The notes under the pieces: generated by a model
The model's input: only the letters and a program-made list of their open reading frames with translations
Databases searched by the model: none
Told to the model about the DNA's origin: nothing
Assembly (NCBI GenBank): GCA_945882095.1
Contig: CAMCWF010000004.1
Location: 102,939-166,938, forward strand
From: Chryseobacterium gleum
Lineage (GTDB): Bacteria; Bacteroidota; Bacteroidia; Flavobacteriales_D; Crocinitomicaceae
Direction of reading: 5' to 3'
DNA length: 64,000 nt
Position numbers and translations under genes: made by a program
Shown here: piece after piece, positions 46,604-56,032 of the stretch
Position numbering within the stretch: the first letter of the stretch is position 1
How the letters are laid out: the number at the start of each line of letters is the position of its first letter

Positions 46604-47979
46604 AAAATCTTTCCTGGGTTTAAAATCCCATTAGGATCGAATGTTTTCTTGATTTTCCGCATCAGATCAAGTGTTATTTCAGGAAATGCGATGGGCATGT
46701 ATCCTTTCTGGACATAACCAATTCCATGTTCGCCAGAAATGGTGCCTCCAAGCCTTACCACTTCGGTAAACAATTCGTGTATCGCCTTTGGCAATTCTGT
46801 GTTCCAAGCGTTGTCGGTCAGCTCTCCTTTTATGATGTTCACGTGTAAATTCCCATCCCCAGCGTGACCATAGCAAACCGATTTAAAGTGATATTTCAAC
46901 TCCATTGCCTTGATAAACGTGAGGAGGTTAGGCAGTTCAAATCTAGGAACAACGGTATCTTCTTCTTTGTAAATGGATTGTACTTTTACTGCCTCAGCTA
47001 CTTTCCTTCGTAAGTTCCAAAGTACATTTTTCTGTGCACTGTTGTCTGCAAATAAAACTTCATCAGTCTCAAAACCTGACAAAACGGTAAACAGTTTCTC
47101 GGCTTCCTTTTGCAATCCGTCTTCGTCAAATCCATCCAATTCAATGAGCAAGTGGGCTTCGTGGTTATCTGCCACGGGAATCGTTTCGTCCTTTGTAAAA
47201 GCTTTCGACCACAAAATGGCATCGCGTTCCATGAATTCCATGCCGCTGGGCGTGATTCCGGCTTTAAAAACAGCCGCTACTGCTTCGCAGGCATTTGCGG
47301 CGCTGAAAAATGGCACCAAAAACAAGACGTCATGTGTCGGATGGGGAATGAGTCTTAGTACGATTTTAGTAATGATTCCAAGCGTCCCTTCAGACCCAAC
47401 GATTAATTGTGTCAGATTGTATCCAGTGGCGTTTTTGAGCACGTTGGCGCCCGTCCAAATAATTTCACCCGTAGGTAAAACAACTTCTAAATTGAGGACG
47501 TAATCTTTTGTGACGCCGTATTTTACCGCTTTGGGTCCGCCTGAATTTTCTGAAACATTTCCGCCGATAAAACAGGATCCTTTGCTGGCTGGGTCTGGAG
47601 GATAAAAGAGGCCGTGCTGTTTTACCGCGTTCTGTAATTCTTCGGTGATGACACCAGGTTCGGTTGTGACTTGTAGGTTGTCAGTATCAATTTTTAAAAT
47701 TCGATTGAATTTCTCCATCGACAAAAGAACGCCTCCATGAATGGGTAGAGAGCCTCCACTCAGACCTGTGCGTGCTCCCGCGGGCGTGACCGGTATTTTT
47801 TCTTGGTTACAATAGGTGAGGATTTGTGAAATTTCCTCAGGGGTGCTCGGTTTTATGACAAGGTTAGGTGGGAAATTTAGGTCCTCTGTCTCGTCGTGAC
47901 CATATTCCTTGCGTACTTCATCCGCTGTAAAAACAGGTGCTCCGATGTTCTTTAATGCTTCGTATTGGTAGGCTTCCAT
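46600..47979 (-). CDS. FAD-linked oxidase (glycolate/D-lactate dehydrogenase type, GlcD-like)
   Basis: Flavoprotein oxidising a 2-hydroxy acid such as D-lactate or glycolate. It has the PCMH-type FAD domain with TPAGARTGLSGGSLPIHGG and GGNVSENSGGPKAVKYG, then the FAD-oxidase C-terminal domain with YGHAGDGNLHVNI and GEHGIGYVQKGYM. The 459-residue form from ATG 47979 is chosen because a near-consensus CATTTTTG promoter element covers the alternative start at 47997. No GlcE/GlcF partners are adjacent, so it may act alone as in Dld/D2HGDH proteins. Substrate unproven. Confidence 0.88.
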   Translation of the reverse strand: MEAYQYEALKNIGAPVFTADEVRKEYGHDETEDLNFPPNLVIKPSTPEEISQILTYCNQEKIPVTPAGARTGLSGGSLPIHGGVLLSMEKFNRILKIDTDNLQVTTEPGVITEELQNAVKQHGLFYPPDPASKGSCFIGGNVSENSGGPKAVKYGVTKDYVLNLEVVLPTGEIIWTGANVLKNATGYNLTQLIVGSEGTLGIITKIVLRLIPHPTHDVLFLVPFFSAANACEAVAAVFKAGITPSGMEFMERDAILWSKAFTKDETIPVADNHEAHLLIELDGFDEDGLQKEAEKLFTVLSGFETDEVLFADNSAQKNVLWNLRRKVAEAVKVQSIYKEEDTVVPRFELPNLLTFIKAMELKYHFKSVCYGHAGDGNLHVNIIKGELTDNAWNTELPKAIHELFTEVVRLGGTISGEHGIGYVQKGYMPIAFPEITLDLMRKIKKTFDPNGILNPGKIF

Positions 47980-48048
47980 ATTCGATTCTTCTTGCAAAAA
48001 TGGGAATAATAATTCAATCCGTTGGGATTGGAAATCCTCGCAAATGTT

Positions 48049-48056
48049 TATTTTTA
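48049..48056 (+). promoter_or_regulatory. Possible thiolase promoter -7 element (TATTTTTA)
   Basis: Seven of eight positions match TAnnTTTG, 17 bp ahead of the TTG start at 48073. It supports that start over the ATG at 48022, which would lie upstream of the promoter. Confidence 0.3.
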
Positions 48057-48072
48057 CATCAAATTGAATGTT

Positions 48073-49278
48073 TTGAGTGAGGTTTACATCATTGATGGCG
48101 TGCGTACGCCGATTGGGAGTTTAGGTGGGAGTTTGTCCAAGGTACGGGCAGACGATTTAGCAGCTTTGGTAATGAAATCTTTGATGCAAAGAAATGCCGA
48201 CTTGGATTTCGCGAACATCGAAGATGTGATTCTGGGTTGTGCAAACCAAGGAGGAGAGGACAATCGCAACGTTGCAAGGATGGCGCTGCTTTTAGCAGGA
48301 ATCCCTCAAAATGTAGGCGGTGAAACCATAAACCGTTTGTGCGCTTCAGGAATGGCGGCAACAATCAATGCAATGCGTGCCATTAAAGATGGCGCTGGTA
48401 ATTTATACATCGCGGGCGGTGTAGAACACATGACACGTGCACCTTATGTACTGTCAAAAGCAGAAGGACCCTATGGTCGAGATCAAAAAATGTACGATTC
48501 TTCTTTTGGCTGGCGATTCATTAATCCTTTAATGGAAGAAATGTTTGGCGTAGACAGCATGGGGATGACCGCAGAGAATTTAGTAGAAAAATACAACATC
48601 AACCGAGAAGATCAGGATGCCTTTGCGGCTTGGTCACAAGAAAAAGTCTCCGCTGCAAAAGCCTTGGGTTATTTTGATGGCGAAATTGTTTCCGTAGAAA
48701 TCCCCCAAAGAAAAGGGGAGCCGGTTGTGTTTTCAAACGATGAATTCCATAAGCCAAAAAGTACGATAGAAGCCCTGGCAAACCTCAAGCCTGCTTTTAA
48801 AAAGGGTGGTTCCGTTACCGCTGGAAATGCTTCGGGATTGAATGACGGCGCCGCAGCCCTGTTGATTGGAAACGATAAAGGCGTAGCGTTGTCTGGAAAA
48901 ACACCCTTGGCAAAAATTATTTGTGGGGCAGTGAGCGGAGTAGAGCCAAGGATCATGGGAATTGGACCGGTGGTAGCATCTCAAAAGGCATTGAAAAACG
49001 CTGGTCTCACACTGGATCAAATGGATATCATCGAAATAAACGAAGCCTTTGCAGCTCAGGTGTTGGCTTGTACGAGAGCGCTCGGACTTGAAGATAAAGA
49101 CCCGAGAATCAATCCAAAGGGTGGTGCAATCGCTTTGGGACACCCCCTTGGCATGAGTGGAGCAAGAATCCTTTTGACGGCTGCAAGACAGCTTCAAATG
49201 ACAGGAAAGCGCTATGCTTTGGTGACCATGTGCATTGGCGTAGGACAAGGGTATGCTACCATAATTGAACGCGCGTGA
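48073..49278 (+). CDS. Acetyl-CoA acyltransferase (thiolase)
   Basis: Thiolase that condenses or cleaves acyl-CoAs; sequence resembles the degradative 3-ketoacyl-CoA/3-oxoadipyl-CoA group (PcaF/PaaJ/FadA). Nucleophile Cys90 is in INRLCASGMA, the GGAIALGHPLGMSGAR histidine motif and the CIGVGQG second cysteine are intact. I start it at TTG 48073, giving 401 residues and an N-terminus SEVYIIDGVRTPIG that matches the family; the ATG at 48022 adds 17 residues with no family match. No other beta-oxidation gene is nearby. The next gene begins at a GTG overlapping its stop. Confidence 0.88.
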   Translation: MSEVYIIDGVRTPIGSLGGSLSKVRADDLAALVMKSLMQRNADLDFANIEDVILGCANQGGEDNRNVARMALLLAGIPQNVGGETINRLCASGMAATINAMRAIKDGAGNLYIAGGVEHMTRAPYVLSKAEGPYGRDQKMYDSSFGWRFINPLMEEMFGVDSMGMTAENLVEKYNINREDQDAFAAWSQEKVSAAKALGYFDGEIVSVEIPQRKGEPVVFSNDEFHKPKSTIEALANLKPAFKKGGSVTAGNASGLNDGAAALLIGNDKGVALSGKTPLAKIICGAVSGVEPRIMGIGPVVASQKALKNAGLTLDQMDIIEINEAFAAQVLACTRALGLEDKDPRINPKGGAIALGHPLGMSGARILLTAARQLQMTGKRYALVTMCIGVGQGYATIIERA

Positions 49279-50858
49279 AAAAAATCGGCTTCATCCTCTT
49301 CTGTAGTTTAGTTTTACTTACCAGCTGTAAGAAAAAAGACACTTTTTGGCAAACAGATTTGAGTGCGCCCATTGTCAATGACACCTTGGATTTATCTAAA
49401 CTCACAGCCGATTCAATTTTGGTAGGGAATGGAAGTGGTTTCCTTGACCTCGATTTCACAAAGACCTTGATTGATTTTGGATTGTCTGACATCGTTTCCA
49501 TTCCAGATACAGAAGTTGTGCAAACATTTCACCCAAATTTCACCTTAAATGTGCCACCGGGTTTCGATGTCTTCAACCAAATAGAACAGTACTCCATTAA
49601 CATCCCCAATGTTCAATTAAAGAAAATCAGGGTGTTTGGCGGGAAAATAAAACTGAAGGTTTACAATCCCATTGCGACCGGAGTGACCTTCGATGTGTAC
49701 CTTCCTGGGGTTGAAAAAAACAATGTTCCTTTTCACGAAACCTTTACCGTTGGAGCAGGAGACAATGCTGCGCCGGCAGTAGTCGAAGCAGAACTGAACC
49801 TCGCAGGATATGAAATGGATTTGAGAGGTACCAATGGGATTTTGTTCAATACCCTTCAATCTCAAGTCGTTGCAAAAACCGATGTAAATGGTCCTACCGT
49901 TAGTGTGAGTCCATCCAATCTTTTTAAAGTTGAAGCAAACCTTACGGACATTTCGGTTGACTACGCCCGAGGATACTTTGGTCAACAGGTTTTTTCCGAT
50001 ACTTCCAGCTTAAATCTTTCCTATCTTAATCAAATTGCTTCGGGTAGCCTTGACCTCAATGCGATCCAATTGAATGTTACCGTTTCCAACGGTCTTAAAG
50101 TACCCTTGAAATCCAAACTTACCTTGGTGCAAAATGCGAATACTAATGGAACTTCCGTCAATTTATCTGCACCTTGTATCGGACAAGAATTGTTTCTTGC
50201 TCCGGCCACTGGAACTTGGAACAACCTGCAGTCTGCAACGCAACAGGTCAACATCAATTCGGGAAACAGCAACATCGAACAGGTAATAGAAAACTTAGGT
50301 TCGGACTTGAAAGTGGGTTATGTGGTTGAACTCAATCCGTTGGGAAATGTCAACGCGGGATGGGATGAAGTTTTTTCTACCAGCAGGGTAAAAGTAATTA
50401 TGCTCGCGCAAATGCCGTTGCAATTCCAAGCTGACCAACTCACCTTGGTCGACACTTTTCAGGTGAATTTAACGCAAAACACTTCGAAAACCCATGTGGT
50501 TGGCGGTTACTTTACATTAGATGTTTCGAATGCCTTTCCAATGCAAAGTCAAGTTAAAATGTCCTTCTTAGATGCTTCCGGTAACATGATTGAGGAAATC
50601 ATTGGCGATGCACTTATTTTGAGCGCTTTAACAGGATCGCTTAACCCTAATGGACTTTTGGTGAAAAATTCAAAGGTCAATTTTCAAGCGACCCCACAAT
50701 TGATGAGTCATGTGAACGATGTTAAATTCATTGGAATTGAAGCGATACTGGACACGCCTAATTCTTCAGGGACATCCAACCAAATGGTTTCCATTCCCGT
50801 TGGTGCGTTTATGCACGTAAAGTTAAAGGCGCATTTACAAACTGAAATCGTTTACTGA
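49275..50858 (+). CDS. Conserved lipoprotein, unknown function
   Basis: A 527-residue predicted lipoprotein (lipobox VLLTSCKKK) beginning at GTG 49275, which overlaps the thiolase stop. The rest is beta-rich, repeated around long stretches of alternating hydrophobic residues, without cysteines beyond the lipobox except one near 300. I recognise no catalytic motif. It ends on the first base of the next gene's start (TGATG), the gene for a predicted outer membrane barrel, so the two probably work together in the outer membrane. Confidence 0.7.
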   Translation: MKKIGFILFCSLVLLTSCKKKDTFWQTDLSAPIVNDTLDLSKLTADSILVGNGSGFLDLDFTKTLIDFGLSDIVSIPDTEVVQTFHPNFTLNVPPGFDVFNQIEQYSINIPNVQLKKIRVFGGKIKLKVYNPIATGVTFDVYLPGVEKNNVPFHETFTVGAGDNAAPAVVEAELNLAGYEMDLRGTNGILFNTLQSQVVAKTDVNGPTVSVSPSNLFKVEANLTDISVDYARGYFGQQVFSDTSSLNLSYLNQIASGSLDLNAIQLNVTVSNGLKVPLKSKLTLVQNANTNGTSVNLSAPCIGQELFLAPATGTWNNLQSATQQVNINSGNSNIEQVIENLGSDLKVGYVVELNPLGNVNAGWDEVFSTSRVKVIMLAQMPLQFQADQLTLVDTFQVNLTQNTSKTHVVGGYFTLDVSNAFPMQSQVKMSFLDASGNMIEEIIGDALILSALTGSLNPNGLLVKNSKVNFQATPQLMSHVNDVKFIGIEAILDTPNSSGTSNQMVSIPVGAFMHVKLKAHLQTEIVY

Positions 50859-52090
50859 TGCGAAGTATGCTCTCCTTTCTTTTTGTAGTTTGGTTGTCTG
50901 TGCTTCAGGCCCAAATGCTCAATGGCATCGATTATGATTCAAGCAATGCAGCTAAGTTTACGGGGATTGTATCCGGAAACCTTGTGTATGGCTCTTCGGC
51001 GCTTACAAATTCAATGCTTGATCCACTTGTTTTTGGGGGATTTATTTCCAATCAGGTAAAAGAGAATGTACAAAAAAACCATAAGGAATTCAATGTTATT
51101 GGGTTGGAAGGGAATGCATTTGCATCCTTGTATTTCGGGACCAAAACTTCAAATCCAAGACTTCAGCGTTGGATGCCGGGTGTTAAGTATGCTAAGCAGT
51201 ACCTTGCCTCTTTGGTTTATCCTACCACACTTTACAACCTTGCGTTTTATGGAAACGATTATTTTCTTGGGAAATATTGCAACGTATCGAATACCAAACT
51301 TCAGTATCTGGATTTTCAGACCCTAGGGTTTTCTGTAATGGATCGCAAGACGCAATCTACCCTTAGCTTGAACCTTGTGGGAATGAACAATGCCCAAAAT
51401 GCCTTTTTGGGTGAGAATATGAATTTTTACTACACCGAGGCTGGAGACAGTTTGTATGGCATCGTACAGGGAAATTGGAGTCAGTCGAAATCACCTGCGT
51501 ATTTCAAAGGTTTGGGCGCAAGTGTAGACATGAACCTGCGTTTTCCGGTTACCTTGAATGAAGATAAATACACGACGATGGAGCTCAGCATTGGAAACCT
51601 CGGTTTCACCGTCATGAATGATTATCGTACGCTGACCATTGATACATCCTTTGCTTATGGTGGCTACACCATCTCCCAACTCATCAACAGGGAAGGCATG
51701 TTGGCTGAAGGATATGCCATTACCGACAGTTTGCTAGTGGAAACGACGCAAAAATCGAAATGGATGGCTTTGCCTGCTTCAATCATGCTTACCAATGTGT
51801 TAGATATTCATAAAAAAGACTTGCTCCAACCTTTGTATGGATTTAAAATGATGTTGATTGCTGGTTATGTTCCTTATGTTTATGGTGGATTGGCAGTGAA
51901 GCTTGGGAGCAATGTGCATGCAGGTTTATGTGCTTCGTACGGCGGATTTACAGGTTTTAAAATGAATGCTTCGGTAAGTGTTCATGCAAAGAATTTTAAC
52001 CTGGGAATTGCTTCGGAAAACGTCCTGGGATTGATGCTGAAATCCGGATTTGGTAAATCACTTCAAATGAGACTGCGATGCGATATATAG
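50858..52090 (+). CDS. Predicted outer membrane beta-barrel (DUF5723-like)
   Basis: A 410-residue protein with a signal peptide ending SVLQAQ, followed by many short amphipathic strands and a C-terminal basic/aromatic ending, as in Bacteroidota DUF5723-like barrels. Glycine- and aromatic-rich turns recur throughout (for example GNLGFTVMND, GYVPYVYGGLAVKLGS). It starts in the lipoprotein's stop codon and overlaps the next gene by 13 bases. A role as an outer-membrane partner of the lipoprotein is inference. Confidence 0.65.
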   Translation: MRSMLSFLFVVWLSVLQAQMLNGIDYDSSNAAKFTGIVSGNLVYGSSALTNSMLDPLVFGGFISNQVKENVQKNHKEFNVIGLEGNAFASLYFGTKTSNPRLQRWMPGVKYAKQYLASLVYPTTLYNLAFYGNDYFLGKYCNVSNTKLQYLDFQTLGFSVMDRKTQSTLSLNLVGMNNAQNAFLGENMNFYYTEAGDSLYGIVQGNWSQSKSPAYFKGLGASVDMNLRFPVTLNEDKYTTMELSIGNLGFTVMNDYRTLTIDTSFAYGGYTISQLINREGMLAEGYAITDSLLVETTQKSKWMALPASIMLTNVLDIHKKDLLQPLYGFKMMLIAGYVPYVYGGLAVKLGSNVHAGLCASYGGFTGFKMNASVSVHAKNFNLGIASENVLGLMLKSGFGKSLQMRLRCDI

Positions 52091-53511
52091 CCTTTGGAAT
52101 CCTTCTATTTTTTTTCTCATCTGTTTTTGCGCAGGTTACTTTTTACAAGCAATATTCAGGAAATGAGTATGATTTTGGAAACGGCGTATGTCAATTGCCA
52201 GACTCTTCTTATGTGGTTACAGGCAGGAGTGGGAGTTGGGGCGTGGATGCAGAGGCATTTTTATTGAAATTGACCAAAACCGGAACCTACGAATGGAGTC
52301 AACATTATGGGTCCAATGAGTTTGATGAAGGAAGACGTGTGCTTTACAATGCAAATTTAGGGTATGTTGTCGCAGGATCATCCTTGCAAAACCCTTTGAA
52401 TTCCTATGATTTTTACCTCTTCAATACCGATCTTTCAGGGAACTTGCTTTGGGAAAAACGTGTGGATTTAGGCGGATGGGAAACCACCAACGATGCCGTT
52501 TTCTGTGCAGACAGCGGTGTAATCGCCGTCGGGAAATCGCAAAATGCTTCGGGAAATGGAGACAAAGGTTTTGTGGTTCGTACCAACGTGGCTGGGGATA
52601 CCCTTTGGACAAAATACTTCGGTGCTACAGGAGAAAATTCAGTGAATGCCGTACTTTCTTACCAAGATTCTTTGTTCATCATCGCCGGTACGTATTTTAA
52701 CCAAGATTCTTCCATGACAAAAGGTTTTCTGGCTTCAATCCACGAAAACGGTACAACAAATTGGTTCGCAGAAGTAGGGGATGTAGGTGCATTTGGGCTT
52801 ACGGACATTACGATGAATTTAAACCGCATTAACATCGTGGGTTGGCATTGGGACCCCGTATTGCAAAAACACGACAACTACTCGGGAAGGTATGAATTAA
52901 ATGGAACCTTGTTTTATGAATCTGTCTATGTAAATCAAGTAGATGTTATCTTCGATGAAGTGACCTTGAATGGAAATTCGAATAAATTATATGTTGGATA
53001 TAGAAATCAAAACGTGAATGATGTTAGTTTCGGAATGGATGTGGCTTTAGGACGATTTAATACGAATTTCGATTGGGATAACGGGCCGATTTACATCAAC
53101 CACGCTGGGGATGAAAAAGTGGAACAGTTTATTCCTACCTCAGATGGTGGCGCGCTTGCGGTTGGTTACATTACCTATCCGATGAATGGTGGAAATTCGA
53201 TCTTCTTGATGAAAATCGGTCCCAACGACGAGGCAACACAGGTTACAGGAAATGAACCCATGAATCCTTTGGTTGCCACAGAACCTATCGATGGGGTGGG
53301 TATTTCGTTATTCCCAAATCCGATGCAAGACCTTTTAAACATTACGCTTTCGCAAGGCGCTAGCCTTTTATCATGCCTTGACGCTAAAGGTATTGTGGTT
53401 CTTAGTCAAGAGATAGAGGCAGGAAAAACAGTACTCAATGTATCTGGGTTAGCGGGAGGAGTTTATTTTATTCGATACGCAGGAACTACCTGGAAATTCA
53501 TCAAACTATGA
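52078..53511 (+). CDS. T9SS cargo with beta-propeller-like repeats
   Basis: A 477-residue secreted protein: signal peptide ending SVFAQV, then a repeat region with the recurring pattern of a variable strand, DSSYVVTGRS or GYVVAGSS, and a short W/Y turn, typical of beta-propeller repeats found in Bacteroidota secreted proteins. The last 75 residues are a type A T9SS sorting domain: LFPNPMQDLLNITL, then LSGLAGGVYFIRY-like ending and KFIKL. The domain is removed after export and the protein is linked to surface polysaccharide in known systems. Confidence 0.85.
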   Translation: MRYIAFGILLFFFSSVFAQVTFYKQYSGNEYDFGNGVCQLPDSSYVVTGRSGSWGVDAEAFLLKLTKTGTYEWSQHYGSNEFDEGRRVLYNANLGYVVAGSSLQNPLNSYDFYLFNTDLSGNLLWEKRVDLGGWETTNDAVFCADSGVIAVGKSQNASGNGDKGFVVRTNVAGDTLWTKYFGATGENSVNAVLSYQDSLFIIAGTYFNQDSSMTKGFLASIHENGTTNWFAEVGDVGAFGLTDITMNLNRINIVGWHWDPVLQKHDNYSGRYELNGTLFYESVYVNQVDVIFDEVTLNGNSNKLYVGYRNQNVNDVSFGMDVALGRFNTNFDWDNGPIYINHAGDEKVEQFIPTSDGGALAVGYITYPMNGGNSIFLMKIGPNDEATQVTGNEPMNPLVATEPIDGVGISLFPNPMQDLLNITLSQGASLLSCLDAKGIVVLSQEIEAGKTVLNVSGLAGGVYFIRYAGTTWKFIKL

Positions 53512-55292
53512 TTCGATTTTTATTTGTTTTCCTGGTTGGCTTCAGCTGTTATGGTCAGGTGTTGCCTGTAAATCGCAGCGTAGATTGGACGGTAGCCGGG
53601 TTAAACGATACAAGCACGGTTGGCTTTACCCATCTTAATGCAACTTCTTTTGGGATGATTGGAGATGGTGTAAGTCCTAACGACCAGGTTTTTGACAGCT
53701 TACTCACGTTGAATTATCCGAATGGTGTTCATTTTTATTTTCCGGCAGGAACCTATCTCTTCAACCAGTCCAAAACACTTCCTTCCAATTGCTGGGTTTC
53801 TGGCGATGGGGCAGGGGCAACGCATTTTACCTTTGACTTAAATGGGACAGGACACGCGCTTCAATCGAGTGGTCAGGTGGTAAGTGGTGATTCAAGTTCC
53901 TTTTCAACAGCAGGGAATAAGGGTGATCATTTTATACGCGTCTTGAATACTGCGCAATTTCAAGTAGGGGATTGGGTGAAATTTCAATTGGAGGATGCCG
54001 ATTGGGTTACTTCTGCTTGGGCATTGAAAAGTGTAGGGCAAATCGTGAAAATTTCAAGCATAGCAAACGACACTTTGTATTTGGCATCGGAATTAAGAAT
54101 GAATTACCCACTCAACCGTTTCCCTAAAGCCATTCGATTGAATATGAAGCGGAACATAGGCGTAAGCTGCTTGTCGATTGAAAGAATGGACAATACAGCG
54201 CCCGAACAAGCAAGCAATGTACAGTTTTCCTATGTGGAAAATGCGTGGATTCATGGCGTAGAATCTTCTAAAACCACTTTTGCGCATTTCGAATTAGAGC
54301 ATGCTTCCAATGTATTGGTTTCAAATTGCTATTTGCACGATGCATTTGACTATGGTGGTGGTGGTCGTGGATATGGGGTTGTGTTGCATTTTACAACCAA
54401 TGAATGTCTGATTGAAAACAATGTGTTTAAGCACTTAAGGCACAGTGTCTTGCTTCAAGCAGGATCTAATGGAAATGTAACTGCATTTAACCATTCATTA
54501 GATCCCTATTGGACCAATGGCAATCCTTTGTTGTCAGGGAATTCGGCTGGAGAATTGGTGTTGCATGGCAACTACGTATATGCCAATTTGTTTGAGCACA
54601 ATGTGGTGCAGAACATAGTGATAGACAATTCCCACGGACCCAATGGTCCTTACAATACTTTTCTTAGAAACCGGGCTGAATTGTATGGGATTTTCTTTTC
54701 CGATGCGACCAGCCCTTCCCAAAATTTCTTGGGAAATGAAGTAACCAATGCCAATTTTCCCTACAGCGCCGTAAATTATTCAATTCAAGGTGTTGACCAG
54801 TTTTCTTATGGCAACAACAACAAAGGGGCGGTGAGTCCTGCAGGTACTTCAAGCCTGATGGATACAAGTTACCATTACCTAACCAAGCCGGGGTTTGTAC
54901 AAGGGTATCAATGGGGAAAAATCGGGCTGCCCAATGCGATGAATGCTGAAGGCATTCCTGCCAAGGACCGTTTTGATGCGAATGAGGTATTTGCAGGTGC
55001 TTGCGGAAGCGAGGATTTTTATGCGAACATAGCGGTCGTTGAAACGGGTAGTTTGGGTGTGTTTCCAAATCCTTGCAATGACTTCGTTACCATTCGTTCA
55101 GATGAGCAAATGGAAAGTTTGACAGTGTTTGGTTTTAGGGGTGAAATCCTTACGTCTGTAAACCATTTGAATGCGAAACAAAGCACCTTGGATGTTTCTT
55201 ATCTTAAGGAAGGTTTCTATTTAATCACAGTTAGGATGCCCAATGGAACGGTTAAATCTGAGAAATTGATTGTACACCCAAATCATATGTAA
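53508..55292 (+). CDS. T9SS cargo with right-handed beta-helix (pectate-lyase-like)
   Basis: A 594-residue secreted protein with a signal peptide ending FSCYGQV and a GH28/pectate-lyase-type parallel beta-helix from about 40 to 420: the entry motif TSFGMIGDGVSPNDQVFD, then GVHFYFPAGTYLF and CWVSGDGAGATHF, and repeated N- and G-rich turns (SNVLVSNCYLHDAFDYGGGG). The last 80 residues are a T9SS type A domain starting GVFPNPCNDFVTI. Probably cleaves or binds an acidic polysaccharide, but no catalytic set is certain. It overlaps both neighbours by a few bases. Confidence 0.83.
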   Translation: MIRFLFVFLVGFSCYGQVLPVNRSVDWTVAGLNDTSTVGFTHLNATSFGMIGDGVSPNDQVFDSLLTLNYPNGVHFYFPAGTYLFNQSKTLPSNCWVSGDGAGATHFTFDLNGTGHALQSSGQVVSGDSSSFSTAGNKGDHFIRVLNTAQFQVGDWVKFQLEDADWVTSAWALKSVGQIVKISSIANDTLYLASELRMNYPLNRFPKAIRLNMKRNIGVSCLSIERMDNTAPEQASNVQFSYVENAWIHGVESSKTTFAHFELEHASNVLVSNCYLHDAFDYGGGGRGYGVVLHFTTNECLIENNVFKHLRHSVLLQAGSNGNVTAFNHSLDPYWTNGNPLLSGNSAGELVLHGNYVYANLFEHNVVQNIVIDNSHGPNGPYNTFLRNRAELYGIFFSDATSPSQNFLGNEVTNANFPYSAVNYSIQGVDQFSYGNNNKGAVSPAGTSSLMDTSYHYLTKPGFVQGYQWGKIGLPNAMNAEGIPAKDRFDANEVFAGACGSEDFYANIAVVETGSLGVFPNPCNDFVTIRSDEQMESLTVFGFRGEILTSVNHLNAKQSTLDVSYLKEGFYLITVRMPNGTVKSEKLIVHPNHM

Positions 55293-56032
55293 TGCAAAAA
55301 AAAAAAACTAGGGATTTTGTAAAGGAATTGTTGATTAGGTTTAGAATTGACTTAACAAGAAATATTAAATATGATAGACTGACAAGGATAATCATTAGCG
55401 CATCCATTCACAAAAATGACAATTGCATTGATGTTGGATGCCACAAGGGTGAAATTTTGAATTTAATGCTTAAGTATGCACCACTTGGAAAGCATTATGC
55501 GTTTGAGCCCATTCCATTTCTTTATGACCAGTTAAAAGTTCAATATGAGGGTAGCGCCCATGTTTTTCCTTTTGCGCTTTCTGATAAAGCAGGTGAGAGT
55601 ACATTTCAACTGGTTAAGAACGCTCTTGCTTACAGCGGGATAAAAAGGAGGACTTATAAATTGAAAGATCCTGATATTGAGGTAATAACCGTAGCGTTGA
55701 AAACCTTAGATGAAATAATACCTTCGAATGAAAAAATTCGATTTTTAAAAATTGATGTGGAAGGGGGTGAGCTTGGTGTTTTGAAAGGCGCCAAAAGAGT
55801 GCTTAGTGAAAATAAGCCAATCATAATTTTTGAATTTGGAAAAGGTGCCAGCGAATTTTATGGTTCCTCCCCTGTTGATATTTTTAAACTTCTCTTCACG
55901 GAACATGGATATAATATTTACACACTCAAATCCTACATACAGCAGAAGAAACCTATCCCTTTTGAGACGTTTCAACAATACTTCAATTCAGGAGAAGAGT
56001 ATTATTTTATTGCAAGTATCAAGGTATTTTAG
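55292..56032 (+). CDS. FkbM-family methyltransferase, A12 tract after start
   Basis: SAM-dependent methyltransferase of the FkbM family, which methylates sugars and other natural products on hydroxyls. The SAM motif is CIDVGCHKGEILN and the family's FLKIDVEGGELGVLKGA follows; the C-terminal segment is usual. 246 residues. The start overlaps the upstream stop (TAATG), and 12 consecutive A (55296-55307) follow just two bases after the ATG. Gain or loss of one A would shift the frame at codon 3. The gene is more A+T-rich than its operon neighbours, suggesting later arrival. It may methylate a surface glycan, perhaps the one that receives T9SS cargo. Confidence 0.85.
   Translation: MQKKKTRDFVKELLIRFRIDLTRNIKYDRLTRIIISASIHKNDNCIDVGCHKGEILNLMLKYAPLGKHYAFEPIPFLYDQLKVQYEGSAHVFPFALSDKAGESTFQLVKNALAYSGIKRRTYKLKDPDIEVITVALKTLDEIIPSNEKIRFLKIDVEGGELGVLKGAKRVLSENKPIIIFEFGKGASEFYGSSPVDIFKLLFTEHGYNIYTLKSYIQQKKPIPFETFQQYFNSGEEYYFIASIKVF

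Noticed and set aside
46973..47503. Plus-strand open frame of 176 codons
   Set aside because: It lies fully antisense to the FAD-linked oxidase, whose motifs are unmistakable; the codon pattern is a shadow.
48733..49248. Minus-strand open frame of 171 codons
   Set aside because: Antisense to the thiolase catalytic region; no motif or start signal.
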